A stretch of 64,000 bases of DNA from Paracoccus caeni (GTDB lineage Bacteria; Pseudomonadota; Alphaproteobacteria; Rhodobacterales; Rhodobacteraceae), in the NCBI RefSeq assembly GCF_016629665.1, contig NZ_JAEPRQ010000008.1, positions 124,001-188,000 of the forward strand, given 5' to 3'. How positions within the stretch are numbered: position 1 is the first letter of the stretch; each line of letters opens with the position of its first letter. Below are positions 27,201 through 35,084 of the stretch, piece after piece. A model generated the notes under the pieces. The model searched no databases and was not told where the DNA came from. It was given only the letters and a program-made list of their open reading frames with translations. Made by a program: the position numbers and the translations under genes.

Positions 27201-28910
27201 GTGATCATAACGCATGGTCCCGGTCTGCGAGGATTGCACCTCTTTCAGCCGACCATCGCGCGTGTAATCCCATGAAAAGACGCATTCATCCGCATCCGCC
27301 GCCTGCAATGCGGCGTGGCGGATCAGACCTCTTTCGCTGTGAACCTGAAGGGCGAAGCCATCGGAATGTTCGACACGGTGCAGTCCGCCATCATCATAAA
27401 GGAAGGTGATCCGGTTGCCGTTGCGATCCTCGATCCGGGACAGACGGCGAAGCGCGCCACCCTCGTCTGCGAAGACATAGAACAGCCGTGCGGGCCGGTC
27501 ATAGAGGAACAGATCGGCAGATCGGCGACCCAGCAGCTCCAGATGCGGGAAGCGCAGGTTGTGGCTGACGACCTCGTCCTGCGGGGCGTGGAAGGTGATC
27601 TGGCTGCCTTCCGGGCTTTGGAAGGTGACGGTTTCGCCGTCGATCCGCAGATGCTGGGCCCAGGTGCCGGACCAGCCGCGCCCCTGCGATCCGCCCGCCG
27701 TGACCGAGTGGCAGCGGTCAAGCCGCAGCGGGATGGTGCCGGGGATAAAGATGTCGGTGCGCAGATCGACGAATTGCCCGGTTGCCACATCGATAGGGTC
27801 GCCACAGGTCGAGCGGCAACTGTTCGGCAGATCGCCGCCGCGATTGGTCGCGGGGTCACCGCCGCGCGGACGTCGCCCACCTATCGGCAGCCAGTCCAGA
27901 ACGATCAGCCCCAGATCCGTGATGCGCTCGGCCCAGCCCCGATCAATTGGCAAAGCAATCGCGCTGGTGTCGATATCGATGGCGATATTCGTGAGACCAT
28001 CATTGATGGTGCCGTTACAGGTGGTTTTGTGCCCGATACGCGCAATCGGCAGATTATTCGCGAATACGGTCTCCGCACCTTCGGCAACGAAGGATTCCGC
28101 GTGATCGTCGCAATCCACCAAATCGGAAACGCGGGCGACGCTTTTATTGTTGAACTTGACGTTGGCGGAGCCTTTTTTGATGACTCCCTTGTTCGATCCA
28201 TACTGACCCGCGGCCGAGGCGAAGCCGAACCCGATGCCGCCGACCAAACCTGCCGACGCGCCCGCAACGAAGGCAACGACCAACACCGAAGCAGCGCCCG
28301 CCGTCGCCACCACCAAAGCCGCAACCGCAACCGCCGCAACCGCGCCCAGCACCATCGCGCCCAAAGACCATCCGGTTTCCGCATGCGCGATAGGATGGCC
28401 GACAGTCGCGGGCATTTCGCCATCTTCGGCGATACGCTCAAAGCCCATCGCGTCCATTGCCCAGTGGCCGAAACCCTCACCGATCCCAAAGCCGATCTGG
28501 GCATAGACCAGCCCGGCCGCGGTCGCGACAGCAACAGGCAGCGCAGCGGCAGCGGCAGCTCCGGCAAGCGCCATCCCGGTCGCGCCGGCCGCCGATGCGG
28601 TGATTGCACCGCCAACGCCCGCTGCCGCAATCGGACCATAGGTTGCCAGGGCCTGAACCGGGCCAGAGTTATATGAATCGATGATCCCATCGACAAAATG
28701 CGCCCCTGCACCGGGATCGCTTTGCGTAGCGGCATTTCCCAAGGCTTGCTGCTGATACTCGCTCAGCCCTTCGGGAAATGTGCTGGTGCCCCCGCCCGTT
28801 GGATTGCCAACCGGGCCGGTGCCAGGATTGTTTATCCAGTTCTGGTTGCCGAAAGTTGGCTGAGCGCTATACGCGCCCGAGGTCATGCCTGCCAGCATCC
28901 CCCCGGACAT
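24234..28910 (-). CDS. PAAR-Rhs type VI secretion effector with polymorphic C-terminal toxin
   Basis: A 1558-residue effector. Residues 83-140 and 183-230 are Ala/Gly-rich hydrophobic blocks flanking MPATVGHPIAHAETGW (a prePAAR-like segment), followed by a PAAR domain at about 244-312 with conserved His/Cys. A DUF6531-like entry segment (CGDPIDVATGQFVDLRTDIF) starts near 362. Many YD/Rhs repeats (e.g. RYDHDAEGRITAW) form the cocoon, closed by YYNRFRYYDPEATQYLSPDP and IGLAGG near 1380. The variable tip runs from about 1407 to 1558. It has THHWNYNKGS (His1489-1490), VDPRHLVPTPSRAVHQQIHQ (Asp1504, His1507, His1517, His1521), a pattern suggestive of an HNH/His-Me-finger nuclease. The protein would be loaded on VgrG by the upstream Eag-type chaperone. 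Nuclease activity is an inference. Confidence 0.9.
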   Translation of the reverse strand: MSGGMLAGMTSGAYSAQPTFGNQNWINNPGTGPVGNPTGGGTSTFPEGLSEYQQQALGNAATQSDPGAGAHFVDGIIDSYNSGPVQALATYGPIAAAGVGGAITASAAGATGMALAGAAAAAALPVAVATAAGLVYAQIGFGIGEGFGHWAMDAMGFERIAEDGEMPATVGHPIAHAETGWSLGAMVLGAVAAVAVAALVVATAGAASVLVVAFVAGASAGLVGGIGFGFASAAGQYGSNKGVIKKGSANVKFNNKSVARVSDLVDCDDHAESFVAEGAETVFANNLPIARIGHKTTCNGTINDGLTNIAIDIDTSAIALPIDRGWAERITDLGLIVLDWLPIGGRRPRGGDPATNRGGDLPNSCRSTCGDPIDVATGQFVDLRTDIFIPGTIPLRLDRCHSVTAGGSQGRGWSGTWAQHLRIDGETVTFQSPEGSQITFHAPQDEVVSHNLRFPHLELLGRRSADLFLYDRPARLFYVFADEGGALRRLSRIEDRNGNRITFLYDDGGLHRVEHSDGFALQVHSERGLIRHAALQAADADECVFSWDYTRDGRLKEVQSSQTGTMRYDHDAEGRITAWHDAKDTHVHYEYGEHGRIVRTWTDSGHMSGQIDYDLRRKRTVYTSAQGEATAFDWDEDGLVWRLTDPLGHVWLTEWDRALHVTARVDPLGNRSEFTYDAFGNLTRHKNAEGVVISFDHDASGQLLASTDAMGNRTEFRHDERGNLVGLTDALGRVTTMGLGLKGELLRIDLPGGVQERIYYDPLLRPSRRRDPDGNETLMGYDTEGRLRWYTDEIGATTRYDMTRGAENPRGALRMLETPDGAISTLSWDIEGQLRTITDPNGTSRHFRFGAFDLPVETVDAKGHRLRLEHDPHLRLSAVVNELGERYEYAYDAVGNLTAERDYSGRVTRYNHDAVGRVIQKIATNGTRTDFTYSPSGLLLSQRIEGEAETRFTYDPSGMMIRVENGAAVVEYDYDALGRVVAERLNGREITSEYSVAGQRIARSGDVLHLTAGWTRAGLPTELGIGDHAPLAFHHDPRGLEQLRSSPTGFALAQGHTIMGQLSEQMAGPLARLPEEARRGGLGHSIPVEMATRIGARAHRSYDWDKLGRAISVNDRVMGLVRFDYDQRGQVTTTRRDTPDGQSALSHFEYDPARNIAAVIEAGRTVPVESNAGRIKRRGTVSYRHDDCGRVIEKRVEEPGFRPRVWHMDWDGQDQLSAVTTPDGTVWRYTYDPLGRRIARASGSQGYAYQWEGDRLIAEAPMTANGEVAWDSARHWVYEPGSFRPLAQIDGEVLHYVVTDHLGTPRELFSEDGTEVAWRSELGLWGDIAELRLPRPANDNEAPADCPIRFQGQWEDAETGLYYNRFRYYDPEATQYLSPDPIGLAGGVRPQGYVADPNGWVDPLGLAPITPGDFGLGTITDDPVLHRLWIDAMKDAAAAKKSNGYTRLLELYDQGKTPTTKQLEAAFKSVNDRFLSSARNAGYTIAQTHHWNYNKGSYPTQIVDPRHLVPTPSRAVHQQIHQATTSNPSKPWAGPIADEHRINIPDHSTPLPPRPTCK

Positions 28911-28911
28911 T

Positions 28912-29334
28912 TCAAGCCCTCGCCTGATTCATGTCGAGCGTCGATACGATGCGCCGCATCTCGGCCTTTTGGTTGTCGCTCATCTTGCCGGTGGTAGAGG
29001 CCGTCAAGATCAGGGCGCGCTGACCCATCTGAACCGTGGTGATGATCTGATGGATCGGCCCCTGCTTCGCGACCCATGTGCTTTCGATTTCGTAAGCCGC
29101 GGCGCCGTTGATCTGCAGCTCACGCCGGTCGATCACCTCGAAGTTCTTCAGGGCCTTGGCGGCCTGCGCCTCTTGGTCTTTTACATATTCGACGAAATCC
29201 ATGCCCCATGGCACATCGTCGCGGGTGATCGTCAAAGATGCACCGCTGCCCGCCATGCTCGATGCGACGACGTTGATCGTGCGGTCGTGCCAGGTCGGTG
29301 GCAGATCGATAAAACCTTCATTGATGCGATACAT
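28912..29334 (-). CDS. DcrB/DUF1795-family protein, Eag-type T6SS chaperone
   Basis: The 140-residue cytoplasmic protein reads MYRINEGFIDLPPTWHDRTI and ends STLDMNQARA, matching the DcrB-related (DUF1795) fold. In type VI systems such Eag chaperones bind and shield the hydrophobic prePAAR transmembrane segments of PAAR-Rhs effectors. The gene lies exactly between vgrG (TGATG overlap at 29334) and rhs (1-bp gap), so this role is well supported by context. No signal peptide is seen, unlike DcrB itself. Confidence 0.85.
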   Translation of the reverse strand: MYRINEGFIDLPPTWHDRTINVVASSMAGSGASLTITRDDVPWGMDFVEYVKDQEAQAAKALKNFEVIDRRELQINGAAAYEIESTWVAKQGPIHQIITTVQMGQRALILTASTTGKMSDNQKAEMRRIVSTLDMNQARA

Positions 29335-31313
29335 CAGCCAGCCGAATCCTTGTTAAGATGGATCATTCCCGCCACCTGATCCAGAACCCCTTCGGCCAGC
29401 GTCACGCGCGTGCCGTTGAATTCAAGAACGATGCCTTCTTTTGTCAGTGAGATTTTCGACCCGCCTACCGTCAGCGTGATGCTATCGCCGCCTACAATAT
29501 CGATTTTCTTTGAATCGTGAACCATCGTCTCGGTCGATGTATGCTGCATGTGGATATCCGAATGCAGCGATACGTTTTCCTTCGCGGTCATGCCGATGTC
29601 ATTGTCCGCGTTATACGAAATGACCCCCGGCCCGCCCTTTCCCGCCAGTGCGCTTTCGACGATTTTGTTCGCCTGCACGCCGCGCGTCAGCGCCACCGTC
29701 TCGGACAGATTGCCGCTGGCAACAGCTTTGGTTTCGTCGCCGGTCTGCACGGTGATGCTGCGATTGCCAGCTTCAACCATGGTGGACTCGTTGTCCTTGA
29801 TGACCCGTTCCATGTCCTTCTGCGCGTGCAGAAAGACCTTTTCGGCGCCGTTCGCATCTTCGAAGCTCAGCTCGTTGAAGCCGCCGCCTTCGTGGGTCTT
29901 GGTTTTGAAACCGCTTTTCGTCTTGCTGGCAGGCAAGCCATAGATATTGCCGTTCGAGCCGTTGACGACGCAGCCGGTGACAATGGGCTTGTCGGGGCTG
30001 CCATCGATGAAATCGACCACGACCTCCATGCCGATCCGCGGGATGACGACGCCGCCCAGCCCGTTCCCGGCCCAGTTCTGCGCGACCCGGCAACGCATCG
30101 ATTTCGCGCCTTCCAGATCCCAGTGGAAGCGGACCAGAATCCGGCCGAATTCGTCGCAGTCGATCTCGCCATCGCCGACGACCACGGCGGTCTGCGGCCC
30201 TTCGACCACCGGCACCGGCGTCCGCTTGGGCGAGGTCATCGGCGCGGTGTCGGGCATCAACGTATAGCTGCCGCTGAAGCTGTAACCATCGCTTGAGGCG
30301 CTGCCAGAGCCATAGGCTTCCGACACGAAGTGATAGTTGGCCGAGAGGCACAGGAATTTTTCGCCGGTGCCGGGGACCGGGTCGCCGGTCAGTTCGACGA
30401 TCTTGCCCGCGCCCAGCGACAGCACGTCACCCACCGCGCGGTTGCGACGGTCACTGCCGCGCTCTTGGTTCATCCGCGCGCGGGCCACGACCTTGCCCCC
30501 GGCCTCGTCCAGATAGTCGCCGGGATATTCGTAGCTTTCCAACTGCCCGAACGCATGCGCGGCATCGCCCAGACGACTGACCTCCATCGCCGCGGTCGGC
30601 GATTTGAAGTTGTAGTCGATCAGCCGCACCGCGCCCGTCGTCAGGTTCCGTTCGGGCGACCAGTCCCAGAAATGCTCGCCCTCGGCCTGATGATGGCCGT
30701 CGAAATTCTTGTAGGGGCGCGCGCCGATCGATTCGTGGGCCAGCACATCATCGGTCAAAACCATCGTATGGCTGCCGGACTGATGGCGGAAATGGAAGCT
30801 GATCCCGTGCCGCTCCATCTGGCGGCGCACGAAATCCAGATCGCTTTCGCGGAACTGGACGGTGTATTCCAGCACCGGATAGCTTTCCGACACCTTCACC
30901 TCAAGCGCAGGATCGCCCAGCGAGGAATATTCGGACAGCACCTGTTCGATGATCTGCACAACGGTTTTGTTGTGGAAAATCTTCTGATTGCGCCGCCGCG
31001 CTGCAAGCCAAGGCCATGGCCGCAGCACTAGGTCATAACGATGACCATTCTCACCCACGCCCGCCCAGCGGGTCTGCGTGACGATCCCGTCAAAGACACG
31101 GCTGCCTTCGCGGCCATCGATATGAACGGTGGCATGGGTGCCGATGAGCTGGTCGAAATCCACGTCTCCGGTCGGCGCAAGCGCCTCGACGCGATATTCG
31201 AACAGATCGTTCATGTGGTCGGCGCCGTCGAAGCGCAACAGGACCAGTGCATCAGGCCCAAGTGCCGTCGTCAGGCGGCCCAGCCGTTCGGACTGGCTGA
31301 AAGGAGCATTCAT
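29334..31313 (-). CDS. vgrG: Type VI secretion system tip protein VgrG
   Basis: The 659-residue protein has the gp27-like domain (RFDGADHMNDLFEYRVEALA, then QFRESDLDFVRRQMERHGIS) up to about residue 330 and the gp5 OB fold near 385-470 (DEFGRILVRFHWDLEG, then NWAGNGLGGVVIPRIGMEVV). The C-terminal beta-helix region contains the SFEDANGAEKVFLHAQKDME segment and ends with DQVAGMIHLNKDSAG. No extra C-terminal effector domain is visible. It carries the downstream PAAR-Rhs effector. No other T6SS structural genes are in the window, so this is an orphan vgrG island. Confidence 0.95.
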   Translation of the reverse strand: MNAPFSQSERLGRLTTALGPDALVLLRFDGADHMNDLFEYRVEALAPTGDVDFDQLIGTHATVHIDGREGSRVFDGIVTQTRWAGVGENGHRYDLVLRPWPWLAARRRNQKIFHNKTVVQIIEQVLSEYSSLGDPALEVKVSESYPVLEYTVQFRESDLDFVRRQMERHGISFHFRHQSGSHTMVLTDDVLAHESIGARPYKNFDGHHQAEGEHFWDWSPERNLTTGAVRLIDYNFKSPTAAMEVSRLGDAAHAFGQLESYEYPGDYLDEAGGKVVARARMNQERGSDRRNRAVGDVLSLGAGKIVELTGDPVPGTGEKFLCLSANYHFVSEAYGSGSASSDGYSFSGSYTLMPDTAPMTSPKRTPVPVVEGPQTAVVVGDGEIDCDEFGRILVRFHWDLEGAKSMRCRVAQNWAGNGLGGVVIPRIGMEVVVDFIDGSPDKPIVTGCVVNGSNGNIYGLPASKTKSGFKTKTHEGGGFNELSFEDANGAEKVFLHAQKDMERVIKDNESTMVEAGNRSITVQTGDETKAVASGNLSETVALTRGVQANKIVESALAGKGGPGVISYNADNDIGMTAKENVSLHSDIHMQHTSTETMVHDSKKIDIVGGDSITLTVGGSKISLTKEGIVLEFNGTRVTLAEGVLDQVAGMIHLNKDSAG

Positions 31314-31560
31314 CGGGTAGTCCCCGTATCAACAGATAGATCCAAATCGCCCACACGATTGCAAAAAAGGAATGACAGAACCAGCCCAACATGGCCTGAT
31401 CGGCGGATTTCCACGCTTTCGCGACGACATATGTTTCTATGATGAAGCGGACGACGCGAAACCGCAGCAAATCACGCGCGGCACATCGGTGATCTGGGCC
31501 TGGCTGCGATTGCCTCAGCTTGCCTGATTCGCTACCTCTGACCTTTCTGACGAAAGGAAA
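31314..31560. promoter_or_regulatory. Divergent spacer between vgrG and P1 peptidase gene
   Basis: The 247-bp spacer separates two divergent genes and should contain both promoters. An AT-richer stretch lies at about 31340-31375. On the minus strand it could encode a short hydrophobic peptide overlapping the vgrG start, but no convincing ribosome-binding site supports that. Confidence 0.4.
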
Positions 31561-32562
31561 ATGCGGATGCAGCCCGGCCCTCGCAATCTGATCACCGATA
31601 TCGACGGATTTCTGGTCGGCAATGCCGATGATGCGGCGCTGCGTTCGGGGGTTACGGTGCTGACCTCTGATCGCCCCTTTGCCGCCGCTGTGCATGTGAT
31701 GGGCGGTGCGCCCGGCACTCGCGATACCGATCTTCTGGCGCCCGACAAGCTGGTGGCGCAGGTTGATGCGCTGGTTCTGTCCGGTGGCTCGGCCTTTGGT
31801 TTGGCGGCCTGTGACGGGGTGATGCAGGCACTTGCCGATGCCGGGCGCGGCTTTGCCATCGGCACGGCCAAAGTGCCCATTGCGCCCGGCGCGATTGTTT
31901 TCGATCTGCTGAACGGTGGCGATAAGGCGTGGAGCCAGAATCCTTATCCCGCGCTTGGACGCCGTGCCTGGAACGCGGCTTCGGTCGATTTCGGCATTGG
32001 CACGGTTGGTGCGGGCTATGGTGCGATGACCGGATGGCTGAAGGGTGGTCTTGGCTCTGCCTCGACGGTTTTGTCGAACGGGATCACCGTGGCTGCTTTG
32101 GCGGTGGTCAACGCGCTAGGCTCGGCCACGGTCGGCGACAGCGCCCATTTCTGGGCGGCTCCGTGGGAATTGGGCGATGAGTTCGGCGGGCTTGGTCAGG
32201 GTGGCCACTTTGACCCGACCCATGAGCCCCAGCCGATGAAGCGTATGGGAGAGGCGACCACAATCGCCATTGTCGCGACTGATGCTGCACTGGACAAAGC
32301 GGCGCTGCAACGTCTGGCGACGTCTGCGCATGACGGCATGGCCCGCGCGCTTGTGCCCAGCCACACGCCGCTGGACGGTGATCTGGTTTTCGCGGCCACT
32401 ACCGGCAGAAAGCCGATGAACGACCCGCTGGCCGATACATATTTGTTAAGCCATGCCGCTTCGGCAACCTTGGCGCGTGCGATTGCAAGGGGTGTTCATG
32501 CCGCGACGCCGATGCCGGGGGATCTTCAGCCAAGCTGGCGGGATATTCGTAACGGGTTGTGA
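31561..32562 (+). CDS. P1-family peptidase (DmpA/S58 aminopeptidase-like)
   Basis: The 333-residue protein shows the P1/S58 features GPRNLITDIDGFLVGNADD, MGGAPGTRDTDLLAPDKLV, VLSGGSAFGLAACDGVMQAL and the conserved GTVGAGYGAMTGWLKGGLGS. The family are N-terminal-nucleophile hydrolases that cleave themselves into two chains; the likely nucleophile region is ALGSATVGDS. Substrates of the family include D- or beta-amino-acid peptides; none can be assigned here. AAAGGA precedes the start; the second ATG at 31567 has the better spacing. Confidence 0.9.
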   Translation: MRMQPGPRNLITDIDGFLVGNADDAALRSGVTVLTSDRPFAAAVHVMGGAPGTRDTDLLAPDKLVAQVDALVLSGGSAFGLAACDGVMQALADAGRGFAIGTAKVPIAPGAIVFDLLNGGDKAWSQNPYPALGRRAWNAASVDFGIGTVGAGYGAMTGWLKGGLGSASTVLSNGITVAALAVVNALGSATVGDSAHFWAAPWELGDEFGGLGQGGHFDPTHEPQPMKRMGEATTIAIVATDAALDKAALQRLATSAHDGMARALVPSHTPLDGDLVFAATTGRKPMNDPLADTYLLSHAASATLARAIARGVHAATPMPGDLQPSWRDIRNGL

Positions 32563-32575
32563 GCCAACAAGAAAA

Positions 32576-32599
32576 GGGCGGGGCCACCCGACCCCGCCC
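32576..32599. terminator. GC-rich hairpin after the P1 peptidase gene
   Basis: A perfect 8-bp stem (32576-32583 with 32592-32599) lies 14 bp after the stop. T-runs occur only on the minus strand (TTTTCTTG), so plus-strand termination would be weak or factor-dependent. Confidence 0.45.
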
Positions 32600-32799
32600 C
32601 CAGAGAGATCGCCAAGAGGGACAGCTTAGCGATCCACCACAACGATTCTGCCGATGGTTTGGTTCAACCCGCACAAAGCGGCGTTGCCCACGCGCTTCGT
32701 CACTCGCCTGATCGTGATCTGGCGTCCGCCCGGAACCGGCTTTGACAACGGGCACGGGCCGGGTCCATCATCGCCGCAATCGTTTGAGGAGGAGACGCC

Positions 32800-34272
32800 A
32801 TGACCAAGCATTCGACCGATCTGAAGACCCTGCTGCGCGACCCCTCGCTCTTGAAAACCCGTGCGTTCATCGCCGGGGAATGGGTCGAGGCGGGCGACGG
32901 TGCCACCTTCGACGTTCTCAACCCCGCCCGCGGCGATGTGATCGCCAAGGTCGCCGATATGGGCCGCGCTGATGCCGCAACGGCCATCGCGGCTGCGGCA
33001 GAGGCGATGAAGGACTGGGCCGCCCGCACCGCCAAGGAGCGCGCGCAGATCATGCGCAAATGGTTCGACCTGATGATGGAAAATCAGGATGATCTTGGCA
33101 AAATCCTGACCGCCGAAATGGGCAAGCCATTGCCCGAAGCGAAGGGCGAGATCGCCTATGGCGCCAGCTTTGTCGAATGGTTCGGCGAAGAGGCCAAGCG
33201 TATCTATGGCGAGACGATCCCCGGCCACCAACCCGACAAACGCCTGACCGTGATCCGCCAGCCCATCGGCGTCGTGGGCAGTATCACCCCCTGGAATTTC
33301 CCCAACGCCATGATCGCCCGCAAGGCGGCCCCCGCATTGGCCGTGGGCTGCGGCTTCGTCGCCCGCCCGGCTGCGGAAACGCCGCTCTCGGCGCTGGCAA
33401 TGGCTGTTTTGGGCGAACGTGCGGGCCTGCCCAAAGGCATTCTGTCGGTCGTCACCTCGTCCCGGTCCAGCGATATCGGCAAGGAATTCTGCGAGAACCC
33501 GCTGGTCCGCAAGCTGACCTTCACCGGCTCGACCGAGGTGGGGCGCATCCTGCTGCGTCAGGCTGCCGATCAGGTGATGAAATGCTCGATGGAGCTGGGC
33601 GGCAACGCGCCCTTCATCGTCTTTGATGACGCCGATCTGGATGCGGCGGTGGAAGGGGCGATGGCCTCGAAGTTCCGCAACAACGGCCAGACCTGCGTTT
33701 GTGCCAACCGGATCTATGTGCAGGCCGCAGTCTATGACGCCTTCGCCAAGAAGCTGTCGGATGCCGTGGACAAACTGCGCGTCGGCGACGGGCTTGAGGA
33801 CGGCATCACCACCGGCCCGCTGATCAACGAAGATGCGGTCGAGAAGGTTGAAGAGCATATCAAGGATGTTATCGACGGCGGCGGCGCGGTGCAGACCGGC
33901 GGTAAGCGGATCGAAGGGCTGTTCTTCCAGCCAACCGTGGTAACCGGGGTCAAGGACAGTATGAAGGTGGCGACCGAGGAAACCTTCGGCCCGCTGGCTC
34001 CGCTGTTCCGCTTTGAGACCGAGGAAGAGGTGATTGCCAAGGCCAATGACACGATCTTCGGACTGGCATCCTATTTCTACGCCCGCGACGTAGGCCGGAT
34101 CACGCGGGTTCAGGAAGCGCTGGAATACGGGATCGTCGGGGTGAATACTGGCATCATCTCGACCGAGGTGGCACCGTTCGGCGGCGTGAAACAGTCTGGT
34201 CTGGGCCGCGAAGGCAGCCGCCACGGGATCGATGATTATCTGGAGATGAAATACATCTGCCTGTCGATCTGA
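32800..34272 (+). CDS. gabD: NAD(P)-dependent succinate-semialdehyde dehydrogenase
   Basis: The 490-residue aldehyde dehydrogenase has PWNFPNAMIARKAAPALAVG, the glutamate motif MELGGNAPFIVFDDAD, the catalytic cysteine in FRNNGQTCVCANRIYV and the C-terminal GGVKQSGLGREGS. The double cysteine CVC and overall length match GabD, which oxidises succinate semialdehyde to succinate in GABA and related degradation. GGAGG precedes the ATG by a suitable distance. No GABA aminotransferase is adjacent, so the gene may serve other semialdehydes. Confidence 0.92.
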   Translation: MTKHSTDLKTLLRDPSLLKTRAFIAGEWVEAGDGATFDVLNPARGDVIAKVADMGRADAATAIAAAAEAMKDWAARTAKERAQIMRKWFDLMMENQDDLGKILTAEMGKPLPEAKGEIAYGASFVEWFGEEAKRIYGETIPGHQPDKRLTVIRQPIGVVGSITPWNFPNAMIARKAAPALAVGCGFVARPAAETPLSALAMAVLGERAGLPKGILSVVTSSRSSDIGKEFCENPLVRKLTFTGSTEVGRILLRQAADQVMKCSMELGGNAPFIVFDDADLDAAVEGAMASKFRNNGQTCVCANRIYVQAAVYDAFAKKLSDAVDKLRVGDGLEDGITTGPLINEDAVEKVEEHIKDVIDGGGAVQTGGKRIEGLFFQPTVVTGVKDSMKVATEETFGPLAPLFRFETEEEVIAKANDTIFGLASYFYARDVGRITRVQEALEYGIVGVNTGIISTEVAPFGGVKQSGLGREGSRHGIDDYLEMKYICLSI

Positions 34273-34391
34273 ACGGCCGACTAGGGCAGAATTTTAGCTG
34301 CGTATCGGGAACATATTGATCACGTTACGCATTACGCCTTTCGAAGGCATTGCGTGGGCGATGTCGGGAAAAGTTTCCAAAGGGGACGATC

Positions 34392-34646
34392 ATGGAAGGT
34401 TTTGGCTGGATTATATCCATCGTTCTGGGCGCGATTGCGGGCTGGATCGCAGAGCAGCTCATGAAAAGCGAACACGGGCTGATCATGAATATCATCCTTG
34501 GTATTCTGGGCGCTCTGGTCGGTAACTGGCTGGCGCGGCTGGTGTTCGGCACCACAGCAGGTGGCGCGATTGGCCAGCTTGTCGTGGCCGTGATCGGTGC
34601 CTGTATCCTGATCTGGCTGGGCCGGTTGATCCGCAGGAAATCCTGA
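34392..34646 (+). CDS. GlsB/YeaQ/YmgE-family stress-response membrane protein
   Basis: An 84-residue protein with three hydrophobic segments beginning MEGFGWIISIVLGAIAGWIA and containing MNIILGILGALVGNWL, the signature of the transglycosylase-associated/YeaQ family. Members are small inner-membrane proteins linked to stress responses; the molecular role is unknown. The frame is open from 34350, but the ATG at 34392 preceded by AAAGGGGA fits the family. Its 5' region carries an imperfect hairpin at about 34326-34354. Confidence 0.88.
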   Translation: MEGFGWIISIVLGAIAGWIAEQLMKSEHGLIMNIILGILGALVGNWLARLVFGTTAGGAIGQLVVAVIGACILIWLGRLIRRKS

Positions 34647-34675
34647 CGGCGTCTGCCCGGACATTGATCAAAGAA

Positions 34676-34707
34676 GGCTCGCCATGTTCTGCATGGCGGG
34701 CCTTTTT
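34676..34707 (+). terminator. Rho-independent terminator after the GlsB-like gene
   Basis: An 11-bp stem with one G-U pair (34676-34686 with 34692-34702) is followed by TTTTT, 30 bp after the stop. Confidence 0.88.
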
Positions 34708-34712
34708 GTTTG

Positions 34713-35084
34713 TCAGATTTGCTTTTCCAGAACGGGACGGCGCAGATAAAACCCGCTCATCATCGGCACGACGCTTGCCCATGCGAACAGCAAGACAAAA
34801 AGCGCCGAAAGCCACATTTTCTGCCGACTCGCCTCGTGCGGCGGCAGGGACAGCAGCAGATCAAGCGCCTCTCTTGCCTCAGCGCGCGGCACCACCAGCC
34901 GGACCCCGCCAAGCGCGATCCCCGAGGATGGCATCATGTTATGGGTTTCCGCATCCAGAAGCTGCACATGAATACCCGCGCTTTGCAGGATGGCGGCGGT
35001 CATTTGCGCCTCGTGCCAGCGATAGCCATGGCCGAGGCAGACCAGCCCGCCAGAAACAAAATCGGCGGGCCGGTCCTTGATCAT
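34713..35084 (-). CDS. DUF2007-type small protein with C-terminal membrane segment
   Basis: The 123-residue product has a DUF2007 (putative prokaryotic signal-transducing) domain at about 25-80: HEAQMTAAILQSAGIHVQLL followed by GGVRLVVPRAEAREALDLL. A single hydrophobic span near 91-110 (MWLSALFVLLFAWASVVPM) follows. Its ATG overlaps the trcR stop (ATGA), so both are translated from one mRNA. DUF2007 resembles a PII-like ferredoxin fold; no ligand is known. Confidence 0.8.
   Translation of the reverse strand: MIKDRPADFVSGGLVCLGHGYRWHEAQMTAAILQSAGIHVQLLDAETHNMMPSSGIALGGVRLVVPRAEAREALDLLLSLPPHEASRQKMWLSALFVLLFAWASVVPMMSGFYLRRPVLEKQI

Noticed and set aside
27315..28676. 453-codon plus-strand open frame across the rhs gene
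   Set aside because: Antisense shadow of a clear Rhs/PAAR coding sequence without domain features.
31252..31430. Short minus-strand frame encoding a hydrophobic peptide (MLGWFCHSFFAIVWAIWIYL) that overlaps the vgrG start
   Set aside because: It overlaps vgrG by about 60 bp in another phase, has no Shine-Dalgarno, and the hydrophobic run is short. Kept only as a remote possibility.
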